Below are positions 17,946 to 26,965 of a DNA stretch of 64,000 bases, one piece after another. Where the stretch lies: the NCBI RefSeq assembly GCF_036967205.1, contig NZ_CP146022.1:7626001-7690000 (forward strand), read 5' to 3'. The notes beneath the pieces were generated by a model. It did not search any database, was not told where the DNA came from, and worked only from the letters and a program-made list of their open reading frames with translations. How positions within the stretch are numbered: the stretch's first letter is position 1; each line of letters begins with the position of its first letter. Position numbers and translations under genes: made by a program. This DNA comes from Streptomyces sp. Q6 (GTDB lineage Bacteria > Actinomycetota > Actinomycetes > Streptomycetales > Streptomycetaceae).

Positions 17946-19450
17946 GTGCGTACGTCCTTCACGGGCGCCGGGTGCCGCCGCGGTGCGCGCAGCGCCGGGA
18001 ACGTCGGCGGGAACAGCGCCTCGGTGGCGCGGCGTTCGGTGTCCCGCTCGCTGTAGGCCGCCCGCATCTTCTGGAACAACTCCTGGGCGCGCCGGGCGAG
18101 TTCGGGCAGGTCGATGCCGGGCAGGGCGCCGTCGACCAGGACCGGGCGGCCCGCGACGACCGAGTCCGTGGCCTGTCGCGCCGTGCCGTTGAGGAGGAAG
18201 GTGCGGACCGGGTCGTCAAGGACGCCGTCCCGGATGTCGTCGAGGGAGAAGGCGACCAGGTCGGCCTGCGCGCCGGGGGCGATGCGGCCCAGGTCGTCGC
18301 GGCCGAGGGCGCGGGCCCCGCCCAGCGTGGCCGCCTCCACATAGTGCTCGGCGGGCGCGGCGTCGGAGCGGCCCTCGGCGATCTTCGCCAGGTGCACACC
18401 GACGTCCATGCCGCGGATCAGGTCCGGCGGGAAGGAGTCCGTGCCCAGGCAGAGGTTGACCCCGGCCTCGCGGTAGGCGCGGAAGGAGTGCAGCATCTCG
18501 CCGTAGCGCAGCGAGGTCTGCGGACAGTGGATCACGGAGACGCCGGTGCGGGCGAGCAGGGCCAGGTCGCCGCGGTCCTCGCCGTGCACGGACGGGTGCC
18601 GGTCGAGGGTGACGGTGTGCGGGATCAGCAGGTTCGGCGCCAACAGGCCGTGTTTGTCGAGGAGTTCGAGCGGCGTCATTCCGTCGTGCCGACGCTGGAT
18701 GATCGCCCGTTCGACCAGGCCCTGGAGCGCGTGCAGACGGACGAGCACCCCGCGTTCGCGCGCGATGCGGGCCGTGTCGCCGAGCAGTTCCTCGGTGAGG
18801 GTCTCGATGCGGCACGGGAGCAGGACGCCGGTGAGCAGCGGGTCGCCGAGGCCGGCCAGGTGGTCGAGGAAGCGGACCGCGTCCCGCAGGCCCGCGCGCC
18901 CTTCCTCCTCGTCGAAGGCGACGTCCCTGGTGCCGTCCGGCAGGACGACGTTGACGCCGGAGCGGTAGGCCGGGCCGAGGTAGCCGCGCAGGCCGATGCG
19001 GCTCGCGGTCCGCGCCATGTCGACCAGTTCGTCGTACGGCTCCGCCCAGCGACTGTGCACCTCGGAGGCGATCGGCATGAAGGTGGTGATGCCGTGCAGG
19101 GCGAGCTGGGCGAGGGCGTACTCGCGGACGGTCGAGCGCTCCCGCGGCGTGAACACGTCGTGGCGGCGCCGCGCGAAGTACTCCGCGGACCACTGGAGAC
19201 CCGGGCCGCGCTCGGGGCCCGCCCAGGAGTCGAGGACCAGGTGGTCGATGTCGGTGAGCGCGTCGAGGTCGATGAGGCCCGGCATCACCAGGGAATCGCC
19301 GAGGTCGCGCTCCCGGTCGACCTCTCCCTCGTAGCGCGGTCCGACGTAGATCACGGTGTCGTCCTGCCACACGACCTCGCCGTCCCGCAGCAGCGCGTGG
19401 CCGCCGTCCTGGTGGGCGAGGATGTGGCGCGCGCGCCAGCGGGTGCGCAT
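17942..19450 (-). CDS. Amidohydrolase-superfamily protein (chlorohydrolase-like) with atypical N-terminal metal motif
   Basis: A 502-aa TIM-barrel amidohydrolase flanked by the small beta-domain. Recognisable parts are LVMPGLIDLDAL at about 55-66, RLHALQG, LIPHTVTLDRHPSVHGED, VIHCPQTS and the C-terminal LCLGTDSFPPDL with the conserved Asp. The usual HxH after PGLID is replaced by LDALTDIDH, so the first metal ligands are missing or shifted. GGAGG precedes the ATG. It likely hydrolyses a C-N or C-Cl bond of a small heterocycle or amide imported by the divergent ABC system. The substrate is unknown. Confidence 0.82.
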   Translation of the reverse strand: MRTRWRARHILAHQDGGHALLRDGEVVWQDDTVIYVGPRYEGEVDRERDLGDSLVMPGLIDLDALTDIDHLVLDSWAGPERGPGLQWSAEYFARRRHDVFTPRERSTVREYALAQLALHGITTFMPIASEVHSRWAEPYDELVDMARTASRIGLRGYLGPAYRSGVNVVLPDGTRDVAFDEEEGRAGLRDAVRFLDHLAGLGDPLLTGVLLPCRIETLTEELLGDTARIARERGVLVRLHALQGLVERAIIQRRHDGMTPLELLDKHGLLAPNLLIPHTVTLDRHPSVHGEDRGDLALLARTGVSVIHCPQTSLRYGEMLHSFRAYREAGVNLCLGTDSFPPDLIRGMDVGVHLAKIAEGRSDAAPAEHYVEAATLGGARALGRDDLGRIAPGAQADLVAFSLDDIRDGVLDDPVRTFLLNGTARQATDSVVAGRPVLVDGALPGIDLPELARRAQELFQKMRAAYSERDTERRATEALFPPTFPALRAPRRHPAPVKDVRT

Positions 19451-19531
19451 GGTGATGCCTCCTGGGGTCGGCGTCGGGGGCGTGGGCGTCGAGTGCGGCT
19501 CGTACGCCGGAGGTTCGTGATCGTACGGCCT

Positions 19532-19539
19532 GGTATACC
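19532..19539. promoter_or_regulatory. GntR operator copy 1 (GGTATACC)
   Basis: Perfect palindrome GGTATACC within TGGTATACCG, 82 bp upstream of the amidohydrolase/GntR operon start. It matches FadR-subfamily boxes and is one of three copies in this divergent region. Confidence 0.75.
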
Positions 19540-19636
19540 GAGAAGGGAAGACGGGTGGTGGGCGGCGCGTGCGGTGCGCCCCACGGAATCCGGTTGAGAG
19601 TCTATTGCCCCGCTATATCGCGGTGTTGAGGCTCCC

Positions 19637-19644
19637 GGTATACC
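19637..19644. promoter_or_regulatory. GntR operator copy 2 (GGTATACC)
   Basis: Second perfect copy, within CCGGTATACCA, 105 bp from copy 1 and 44 bp from copy 3. The 105-bp spacing is about ten helical turns, which could allow looping between bound dimers. Confidence 0.75.
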
Positions 19645-19680
19645 AAAATGTGGCCAGGTCTATCGCGGTCCGCCTCTCCT

Positions 19681-19688
19681 GGTATACC
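19681..19688. promoter_or_regulatory. GntR operator copy 3 (GGTATACC)
   Basis: Third copy, within CTGGTATACCG, ending 43 bp before the GTG start of the ABC permease, a good position to block transcription of the importer. Confidence 0.78.
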
Positions 19689-19731
19689 GTCCCGCCATTC
19701 CCTCCCCCGAGCGCCGAATGGATCACGCGAC

Positions 19732-20784
19732 GTGACGGATTCCCCAGTGCTGCCCGCTCGGCCGCCCTCCGGCGCCGACGGTGACGCCGTCCCCAACTCC
19801 TCGGCAGGCGAGCCGACTTCGGCCTCGGCGCCGATGGCCGCCCGGTCGTTGCTCGGCACCGCCTGGCTCCGCGTCCGCCGGAGCCGCATCGCCCTCGCCG
19901 CCCTCGCCGTGGTGGTCCTCATGGTCCTGTTCGCGGTGTTCGCCCCGCTGCTCAGCGCCCTCGAAGGGCAGGACCCGTACACCACGCGGACGAGCCCCGA
20001 CGTCCTGGACGACTACGGCACCCCCGGCCTGCCGCTCTCCTACTACCGCTACCCGTCCGCCGACCACTGGCTCGGTGTCGAACCGGGCCTCGGCCGCGAC
20101 CTCTTCGCGCGCATGGCGCACGGCGCCCAGGTCTCCCTCGTCATCGCGCTGCTCGCGACGGTCGTCTCCGTCGTCCTCGGTACCGTCCTCGGCGCCGCCG
20201 CCGGCTACTTCGGCGGCAAGGTCGACATGGTCATCAGCCGCGTGATGGACCTCTTCCTCGCCTTCCCGCACCTGCTGCTCGTGCTCTCGCTGACGCCGAT
20301 CCTCCAGTCCCGGCTCGGGGACACGGCGTTGGGGGAGGGCAGCCTGCTGCCGATCGCCTCACTCGTGATCATTCTCGGCTTCTTCGGCTGGGCCTACCTG
20401 GCCCGCGTCGTCCGCGGCCAGGTGCTCTCCCTCCGCGAGCAGGAGTTCGTCGAGGCGGCCCGCGCGTACGGGGCCTCGCACCGGTCGATCATCCTCAAGC
20501 AGATCGTCCCCAACGTGATGGGCGTCGTCCTCGTCTACGCCACGATGATGATCCCCACGAACATCACCGCCGAGGCCGCGCTCTCCTTCCTCGGCGTCGG
20601 CGTCAAGGACCCCACCCCGTCGTGGGGACAGATGCTCAACGCCGCCCAGGCCGGCAACTGGTACCTCACCGACCCCTGGTTCCTCGCCGTACCGGCCGGC
20701 GCCCTGGTGATCACGGTCCTCGCCTTCAACCTGCTCGGTGACGCCGTCCGTGACGCCCTCGACCCCAGGTCCTCCCGTGGCTGA
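19732..20784 (+). CDS. Dipeptide/oligopeptide ABC transporter permease (DppC type)
   Basis: A 350-aa inner-membrane permease. An ~60-residue Pro/Ser/Ala-rich N-terminus precedes [21 protein letters not shown], and the DppC signature [25 protein letters not shown] and EAA loop [21 protein letters not shown] follow. GTG at 19732 was chosen because starts further left would run over the operator. It is the first gene of the importer operon, an unusual order because the binding protein comes second. Confidence 0.9.
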   Translation: MTDSPVLPARPPSGADGDAVPNSSAGEPTSASAPMAARSLLGTAWLRVRRSRIALAALAVVVLMVLFAVFAPLLSALEGQDPYTTRTSPDVLDDYGTPGLPLSYYRYPSADHWLGVEPGLGRDLFARMAHGAQVSLVIALLATVVSVVLGTVLGAAAGYFGGKVDMVISRVMDLFLAFPHLLLVLSLTPILQSRLGDTALGEGSLLPIASLVIILGFFGWAYLARVVRGQVLSLREQEFVEAARAYGASHRSIILKQIVPNVMGVVLVYATMMIPTNITAEAALSFLGVGVKDPTPSWGQMLNAAQAGNWYLTDPWFLAVPAGALVITVLAFNLLGDAVRDALDPRSSRG

Positions 20785-20824
20785 ACCCCGTACGGGCAAG
20801 CCAGGAACGACAGGAGCAGCAGCA

Positions 20825-22558
20825 GTGAAACGACGCACCGCGGCGGCGCTCGCCCTGACGGTGGCCGCCGGGCTGACCCTCACCGCCTGCGGCGGTCCGA
20901 AGCCCGCACCGGGCGCGGGCTCCCGCGCCCCCGCCGACGCCTTCGACCCCGTCAAGGTCGGCGACGGCGACCGGACGAGAGGCGGCAACGTCGACGTCCT
21001 GATGTCCGCCGACTTCCAGACCCTCGACCCCGGCAACAGCAACTACGTCCAGACGGCCAACGTCGGCCAGCTCTACTACCGCACCCTCACCATGGCGAAG
21101 GAGGAGGCGGGCAAGCCCCCGACGATCGTCCCCGACCTCGCCACCGACCTCGGCAAGGTCTCCGAGGACGGACTGACCTGGACGTACACCCTGAAGAAGG
21201 GACTGAAGTTCGAGGACGGTTCGCCGATCACCGCGAAGGACGTCAAGTACGGCGTCGAGCGGACCTACGCCCGCGACGTCTACACGCAGGCGCCCCAGGA
21301 GCTGAACGCCGCGCTGTCCGACGACGGGTACAAAGGCCCGTACAAGGGCGGTGACTTCAAGGGCGTCGAGACACCCGACGACCGGACCGTCGTCTTCCGG
21401 CTGAAGCAGCCCTTCGCCGAGTTCCCCGCGCTCGTCTCCCGCTCCAACACCGCGCCCGTGCCCCGCGCGAAGGACACCAAGCTCGACTACACGAACCACC
21501 CCGTCTCCACGGGCCCGTACCGGATCAAGTCCTACGACCGCGGGCGCGCCATGACCCTCGTCCGCAACGAGCACTGGGACCCGGCGAGCGACCCGAACCG
21601 CAGCGCGCTCCCCGACACGTTCACCTTCAGTCTCTCCACCGCCCAGTCCACGATCAGCCAGCAGCTCCTCGCCGACGCCGACCCCACCGCGCTCACCCTC
21701 GACAGCGCGGGCGGCCTCCAGGCCTCCGACGCCGCCAAGCTCGACGAGCCCGACGTCGCCCGGCGTACCGCCTCCGGACTGATCGGCTGCACCGACGTCC
21801 TCGACCTCAACACCGAGACCATCAAGGACCCGGTCGTCCGGAAGGCCATCGCGCTCGCCATCGACCGCAAGGCCATCCACCTCCAGTACGGCGGCGCCCG
21901 CTTCGGCAAGCTCACGCAGTCGTACATCAACCCCGACCAGCGCGGCTACGTCACCCAGCACACCGCCCTCGACCCATCGGGGCAGCCGCAACCGGACAAG
22001 GCGAGGAAACTCCTCGAAGGTCGGGACGTGCCGAAGAAGCTCGTCTACGGATACGCCGACGCGACGCCCCGCTACAAGAACATGGGCACCTCGCTCCAGC
22101 AGAACCTGAAGCAGATCGGCATCGACCTCGAACTGCGCGCCATCCCCGCCGCGAACTACTACACGACCCTCGCCGGCGAGAACATGCCCGACCTGGCCCG
22201 CAGCGGCTGGTGCGGCGGCGCCGACAGCGGCTCGGTGCGCACCACCATCGACCCGAACCTCGGCCCCAGCGTCGACGGCAGGTCCTTCGGCTTCTCCAAC
22301 ATCCCCCGCTACCACGACCCGGAGATCGCGAAGGCCATGTACGCGCTGCGCGGCGAGAACGGCACGAGCGAGGAACTCGGCCGCAAGTGGTCGACGCTCT
22401 TCGACCGCGCCATGCAGGACTATCCGCTCGTCCCGCTGATCAGGAACGTCACCCGCAGCGTCGTCGGCTCCGACATCCGCAACGCGCAGGTCGGCTACTT
22501 CTTCGGCGCCATCGACCTGTCCACCGTGTCCATCGCCTCCGCCTCGGGTAAGGGGTGA
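20825..22558 (+). CDS. ABC transporter substrate-binding lipoprotein (family 5, peptide/opine type)
   Basis: A 577-aa extracellular binding protein. From the GTG at 20825 (CAGGAGC upstream) it has a short basic start, a hydrophobic core and the lipobox LTAC. The body has SADFQTLDPGNSNYVQTA, TWTYTLKKGLKFEDGSPITAKDVKYGVER, the SBP_bac_5 hallmark, and NHPVSTGPYRI. An in-frame GTG at 20777 overlaps the previous gene, but the signal peptide fits the later start. It should capture a peptide-like or small nitrogenous solute for the DppBCDF-type machinery. Confidence 0.92.
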   Translation: MKRRTAAALALTVAAGLTLTACGGPKPAPGAGSRAPADAFDPVKVGDGDRTRGGNVDVLMSADFQTLDPGNSNYVQTANVGQLYYRTLTMAKEEAGKPPTIVPDLATDLGKVSEDGLTWTYTLKKGLKFEDGSPITAKDVKYGVERTYARDVYTQAPQELNAALSDDGYKGPYKGGDFKGVETPDDRTVVFRLKQPFAEFPALVSRSNTAPVPRAKDTKLDYTNHPVSTGPYRIKSYDRGRAMTLVRNEHWDPASDPNRSALPDTFTFSLSTAQSTISQQLLADADPTALTLDSAGGLQASDAAKLDEPDVARRTASGLIGCTDVLDLNTETIKDPVVRKAIALAIDRKAIHLQYGGARFGKLTQSYINPDQRGYVTQHTALDPSGQPQPDKARKLLEGRDVPKKLVYGYADATPRYKNMGTSLQQNLKQIGIDLELRAIPAANYYTTLAGENMPDLARSGWCGGADSGSVRTTIDPNLGPSVDGRSFGFSNIPRYHDPEIAKAMYALRGENGTSEELGRKWSTLFDRAMQDYPLVPLIRNVTRSVVGSDIRNAQVGYFFGAIDLSTVSIASASGKG

Positions 22559-22564
22559 TCCCGG

Positions 22565-23566
22565 ATGGCCGCCTTCCTGCTGCGCCGCCTCGGCGCCACC
22601 GTCGTCCTGCTGATCGTCATCAGCTTCGTCACGTTCACCCTCTTCCACTTCGGCCCGGCCGATCCGGCCGCGGCCGCCTGCGGACAGGAGTGCACACCGG
22701 AACGCGTCGCCGAGGCACGTGTCGCCCTCGGCATGGACCAGCCCTTCTTCACGCAGTACGCGACCTACATGACGGGCCTGTTCCACGGCCGGACGATCGG
22801 GGCGCCCGGCGCCGAATCGCTCTGCCAGTGGCCCTGCTTCGGTATGTCGTTCCAGACCAACGAGGACGTCACCGCCGTCCTCGGACGCGCCCTGCCCTAT
22901 ACCCTGTCCGTCGCCGTCGGCGCGATCGTGCTCTGGACGGTGGCCGGCGTGACCCTCGGAACGCTCGCCGCGCTGCGCCGGAACAAGCTCACCGACAAGC
23001 TGATCGTCGGCGCCGCCTCGATCGGGGTCTCGCTGCCGATCCCCGTCACCGGCCTGCTCCTTCTGCTGATCTTCGTGTCCACCTTCGACGTGCTGCCGTT
23101 CACGACGAACGCCATCACGTCACCGTTCGGGCCCGCCGGATTCGACGGCTGGTTCCTCAACTACCTGCTGCCGTGGGTCGCGTTGGCCGTCCTGTTCAGC
23201 GCGCAGTACATCCGTGTCACGCGCAGCTCCATGCTGGAGACCCTCGGCGAGGACTTCATGCGCACCGCCCGCGCCAAGGGCCTGTCCAGGACGGCGATGA
23301 TCGTCCGGCACGGCGCCCGCGCCGGACTCACGCCCGTCGTCACGATGCTGGGCCTCGACATCGGACTGCTTCTCGGCGGCGCCGTCCTCACCGAGCAGAT
23401 CTTCTCCGTACCGGGCGTCGGCTTCACCGCCGTACGGGCCGCTCAGGCCGGAGATCTGCCGCTGACCATGGCGATCACGCTGCTCGCCGCCTTCTTCATC
23501 ATCGTCGCCAACGTCGTCGTCGACGCCGTCTACGCCGTGATCGACCCGCGAGTGAGGGCCGCCTGA
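22565..23566 (+). CDS. Dipeptide/oligopeptide ABC transporter permease (DppB type)
   Basis: A 333-aa permease with six membrane segments. The N-terminus MAAFLLRRLGATVVLLIVISFVTFTLFH-type span and the EAA loop (DFMRTARAKGLSRTAMIVRHGAR) followed by GAVLTEQIFSVPGVG identify DppB. An ~60-residue periplasmic insert with four Cys lies between spans 1 and 2 (AACGQECTPERV; SLCQWPCFG). It starts six bases after the binding-protein stop and shares one base (TGATG) with the next gene. Confidence 0.92.
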   Translation: MAAFLLRRLGATVVLLIVISFVTFTLFHFGPADPAAAACGQECTPERVAEARVALGMDQPFFTQYATYMTGLFHGRTIGAPGAESLCQWPCFGMSFQTNEDVTAVLGRALPYTLSVAVGAIVLWTVAGVTLGTLAALRRNKLTDKLIVGAASIGVSLPIPVTGLLLLLIFVSTFDVLPFTTNAITSPFGPAGFDGWFLNYLLPWVALAVLFSAQYIRVTRSSMLETLGEDFMRTARAKGLSRTAMIVRHGARAGLTPVVTMLGLDIGLLLGGAVLTEQIFSVPGVGFTAVRAAQAGDLPLTMAITLLAAFFIIVANVVVDAVYAVIDPRVRAA

Positions 23567-24576
23567 TGACCACCAGCCAACCTCTGTTGCACATAAGGGA
23601 CCTGCACGTCACCTTCCCCACCGACGACGGGCTCGTGCACGCAGTCAACGGCATGGACCTCACCCTGGCGCGCGGCGAGACCGTCGGCCTCGTCGGCGAG
23701 TCGGGCTCAGGGAAGACGGTGACCAGCCAGGCGCTCATGGGGCTCCTGAAGGAGACCCGCGCCCGGGTCGACGGCGAGATCCTGCTCGACGGCACCGACC
23801 TCAACTCCCTGACGGAGCAGCGGATGCGGGCCTGGCGCGGCAAGAAGATCGCCATGATCTTCCAGGACCCGCTCTCGGCGATGCACCCCTTCCACACGGT
23901 GGGCGCCCAGATCGCCGAGGCCTACCGCGTCCACAACAAGGTGTCGAGGAAGGCCGCGCACGCCGTCGCCGTCGACATGCTGGGCCGGGTCGGCATCCCC
24001 GACCCGAAGCGGCGGGCCGGCGCCCACCCGCACGAGTTCTCCGGCGGCATGCGCCAGCGCGCGATGATCGCCATGGCGCTGGTCTGCGAGCCCGAACTCC
24101 TCATCGCCGACGAGCCGACCACCGCGCTCGACGTCACCGTCCAGGCACAGATCCTCGACCTGCTCGGCGAGTTGCAGCAGGAGACCGGCACCGCCGTCGT
24201 CCTCGTCACGCACGACCTCGGGGTCGTCGCCGAGGTCTGCCACCACGTCGCCGTCATGTACGGCGGCCAGTGCGTCGAGCGGGGCGATGTCCGGGAGCTG
24301 TTCCGCGACCCGCGCCACCCGTACACCCAAGGGCTGCTCGCCTCCATGCCCACGCTCGGCGAGGACGGCGAACGGCTGCGCCCCATCCCCGGATTCCCGC
24401 CGTCGCTCACCGCGCTGCCGGCCGGATGCCTCTTCGCGGACCGCTGCCCGCAGACGCACCGCGTCCCGGACGGCCGCTGCCACACCGAACGACCGGCGTT
24501 CGTCACGGGCCGGGCCGCCCACCCGTCCCGGTGCCACCAGGAGACCCTCGCCACCGCCGAGGAGGCCACGCGATGA
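23566..24576 (+). CDS. ABC transporter ATP-binding protein (DppD type)
   Basis: A 336-aa ATPase with Walker A GESGSGKT (about 43-50), Q-loop [12 protein letters not shown], signature [15 protein letters not shown], Walker [13 protein letters not shown] and H-loop VTHDLG. The C-terminal region has the cysteine-containing oligopeptide-type motif ([12 protein letters not shown]) that commonly binds an Fe-S centre in DppD/OppD. It overlaps both neighbours by one to four bases. Confidence 0.94.
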   Translation: MTTSQPLLHIRDLHVTFPTDDGLVHAVNGMDLTLARGETVGLVGESGSGKTVTSQALMGLLKETRARVDGEILLDGTDLNSLTEQRMRAWRGKKIAMIFQDPLSAMHPFHTVGAQIAEAYRVHNKVSRKAAHAVAVDMLGRVGIPDPKRRAGAHPHEFSGGMRQRAMIAMALVCEPELLIADEPTTALDVTVQAQILDLLGELQQETGTAVVLVTHDLGVVAEVCHHVAVMYGGQCVERGDVRELFRDPRHPYTQGLLASMPTLGEDGERLRPIPGFPPSLTALPAGCLFADRCPQTHRVPDGRCHTERPAFVTGRAAHPSRCHQETLATAEEATR

Positions 24577-25589
24577 CCACCGCCGACACGACACCCCTGC
24601 TGGAGGCCGAAGGGCTGACCAAGCACTTCCGGGGACGCGGCGGCCTCCTCGGCCGGGGCGGCTCCCTCGTCAAGGCCGTCGACGGCGTCAGCTTCTCCGT
24701 CGGCGCCGGACGCACCCTCGGGATCGTCGGCGAGTCCGGGTGCGGGAAGTCCACCACCGGGCGGCTGCTGATGCGCCTGCTCGACCCGACGTCCGGGACC
24801 GTGCGCCTCGACGGACGCGACATCACCACGATGAACCGCGCCGAGGCGCAGGAGTACCGTCGCCAGGTCCAGATGGTCTTCCAGAACCCGTCCTCCTCCC
24901 TCAACCCCAGGCAGTCCGTCGGCGCCGCCATCGCCGCCCCGCTGCACGCCCAGCGCGTCGACCCGCCCGGCGGCGTCAAGGCCCGGGTACGCGAACTCAT
25001 GGACCGGGTCGGGCTGCGCCCCGACCACTACAACCGCTTCCCGCACGAGTTCTCCGGCGGCCAGAAACAGCGCGTCGGCATCGCCCGCGCCCTCGCCCTC
25101 GAACCCCGCCTCATCATCTGCGACGAACCGGTCTCGGCCCTCGACGTCTCCGTGCAGGCCCAGGTCGTCAACCTGCTCCAGGACATCCAGGCCGACACCG
25201 GCGTCAGCTACGTCTTCATCGCCCACGATCTGTCCGTCGTACGGCACTTCGCGGACCGGGTCGCCGTGATGTACCTCGGCCGGATCATGGAGAGCGGCGT
25301 CACCCGGGAGGTCTTCGACGACCCCCAACACCCCTACACCCGGGCCCTGCTCTCCGCCGTCCCGCAGCCGGACCCCGAGGCCGACCGGGGCCGCAGGATC
25401 CGGCTCAGCGGCGATCTGCCCACCCCCGCGAACCCGCCGTCCGGCTGTGTGTTCCGTACCCGGTGCCCGGTGCGGCCGCGCCTCGACGCGGCCGCACAGG
25501 CGCGCTGCGCGGGCGAGGTCCCCGCGCTGTCGAGCACCGGCCCCGCCTGCCACTTCCCCGACCGGGCCGTCGCCACGGCGACCGACTGA
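24573..25589 (+). CDS. ABC transporter ATP-binding protein (DppF type)
   Basis: A 338-aa ATPase with Walker [11 protein letters not shown]-loop [14 protein letters not shown], signature [15 protein letters not shown], Walker [13 protein letters not shown] and H-loop [15 protein letters not shown]. The DppF-type C-terminus has [17 protein letters not shown] overlap with DppD. This closes a five-gene importer set (C, A, B, D, F). Confidence 0.94.
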   Translation: MTTADTTPLLEAEGLTKHFRGRGGLLGRGGSLVKAVDGVSFSVGAGRTLGIVGESGCGKSTTGRLLMRLLDPTSGTVRLDGRDITTMNRAEAQEYRRQVQMVFQNPSSSLNPRQSVGAAIAAPLHAQRVDPPGGVKARVRELMDRVGLRPDHYNRFPHEFSGGQKQRVGIARALALEPRLIICDEPVSALDVSVQAQVVNLLQDIQADTGVSYVFIAHDLSVVRHFADRVAVMYLGRIMESGVTREVFDDPQHPYTRALLSAVPQPDPEADRGRRIRLSGDLPTPANPPSGCVFRTRCPVRPRLDAAAQARCAGEVPALSSTGPACHFPDRAVATATD

Positions 25590-25707
25590 CCCTCGTATCC
25601 CCCTGCCCCCTCACTCCCTGTCCCTCTGTCCCCCTCTCCCCACAACCCCGTATCGCTGTGTCCCTCTTCACCTCATCCATCTCTTCCACGTGAGGACTTC
25701 GCACCAC
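25590..25707. other. Pyrimidine-rich spacer before the second amidohydrolase
   Basis: About 90 bases are almost pure C/T on the + strand (runs such as CCCCCTGCCCCCTCACTCC). No gene, hairpin or operator was seen. It separates the importer from the amidohydrolase, which may still be read through as part of the same operon. Confidence 0.5.
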
Positions 25708-26919
25708 ATGCAGATCCGTGACGTCCGCCCCTGGGGCGGCGAGCGCAGTGACGTACAGCTCGACGGCGACCGCATCACCGCGCTCCGCCCGCACGACCCG
25801 CATGCCGAGCCCGCCGGGGACGTCGTCGAAGGCCGGGGCCGGCTCCTGCTGCCCTCCTTCAGCGACGTCCACGTCCACCTGGACTCCACCCGCATCGGCC
25901 TGCCGTTCCGCCCGCACACCGGCGGGCCCGGCGTGTGGACGATGACGATGAACGACCGCGAGAACTGGCGCGACGCCGAAGTCCCGCTGCCCGAGCGGGT
26001 CGCCGGCACCCTGGAGCGCATGATCGCGCGCGGCACGACCCGCGTGCGGACGTACGCGCAGGTCGACGTCGACTGCAAGCTGGAGAAGTTCGAGGCGGTC
26101 GTCGCCGCCAAGGAGAAGTACGGGCATCTCGCCGACGTCCAGATCATGACGTTCCCGCAGGCGGGCATCCTGCGCGAGGCGGGGACCGCGGACTATCTGG
26201 AGGCATCGCTCAAGGCGGGCGCCGACGTGATGGGCGGCATCGACCCCTGCACCCTGGACCGCGACCCCAAGGGCCATCTCGACGTCGTCTTCGGACTCGC
26301 CGAGAAGTACCAGGTGGAGGTCGACATCCACCTGCACGAGCCGGGCGAGCTCGGGGTCTTCTCGACCGACCTGATCCTGGAGCGCGTCCGGGCCCTCGAT
26401 ATGCGGGGCAAGGTGACGATGTCGCACGCCTACGAGCTCGGCTCGGTGAACGAGTCGACGAGCCGCCGCCTCATCGAGGAGTTCGCGGAGCTGGACATCG
26501 CCATGGCGACGGTCGCCCCGGCCGGCCGCGGCCACCTCTCCCTCGTCGCCCTCACCGAGGCGGGCGTCCGCGTCGGCCTCGGCGAGGACGGGCAGCGCGA
26601 CTACTGGAGCCCGTACGGCAACTGCGATCTCCTCGACCGCACCTGGCAATTGGCGTTCACCAACAACTTCCGCCGCGACGAGCACATCGAGATGTGCCTC
26701 GCCGTGGCGAGCATGGGTGGCGCCTCGATCATGAGCCACGACGTGCCCCGCCTCACCGGTGTCACCGACCGCCCGGGTCTCGCCGTGGGCGACCGCGCCG
26801 ATCTGCTCCTCGTCGACGGGGAGACACCGACGAGCGCCGTCATGGACCGGGGGACCGACCGCACGGTGCTGCACGACGGACGGGTGGTGGCCGACGGGCT
26901 CCGACTGACCGCCGGCTGA
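25708..26919 (+). CDS. Amidohydrolase, cytosine deaminase-like
   Basis: A 403-aa TIM-barrel amidohydrolase. It keeps the canonical first motif LLPSFSDVHVHLDSTRIG (HxH at about 50-52), then VDIHLHEPG, VTMSHAYELG and VGLGEDGQRDYWSPYG with the metal-binding Asp, the pattern of the CodA/cytosine deaminase branch. ATG at 25708 is the first start that fits the N-terminal beta-domain. It follows the importer on the same strand, so it probably hydrolyses the imported compound, with the divergent atypical amidohydrolase acting before or after it. Confidence 0.87.
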   Translation: MQIRDVRPWGGERSDVQLDGDRITALRPHDPHAEPAGDVVEGRGRLLLPSFSDVHVHLDSTRIGLPFRPHTGGPGVWTMTMNDRENWRDAEVPLPERVAGTLERMIARGTTRVRTYAQVDVDCKLEKFEAVVAAKEKYGHLADVQIMTFPQAGILREAGTADYLEASLKAGADVMGGIDPCTLDRDPKGHLDVVFGLAEKYQVEVDIHLHEPGELGVFSTDLILERVRALDMRGKVTMSHAYELGSVNESTSRRLIEEFAELDIAMATVAPAGRGHLSLVALTEAGVRVGLGEDGQRDYWSPYGNCDLLDRTWQLAFTNNFRRDEHIEMCLAVASMGGASIMSHDVPRLTGVTDRPGLAVGDRADLLLVDGETPTSAVMDRGTDRTVLHDGRVVADGLRLTAG

Positions 26920-26965
26920 CGGCTCGCCCGCCCGGTCACGGCGACCCTCGGCGGGCCCGCGACGC

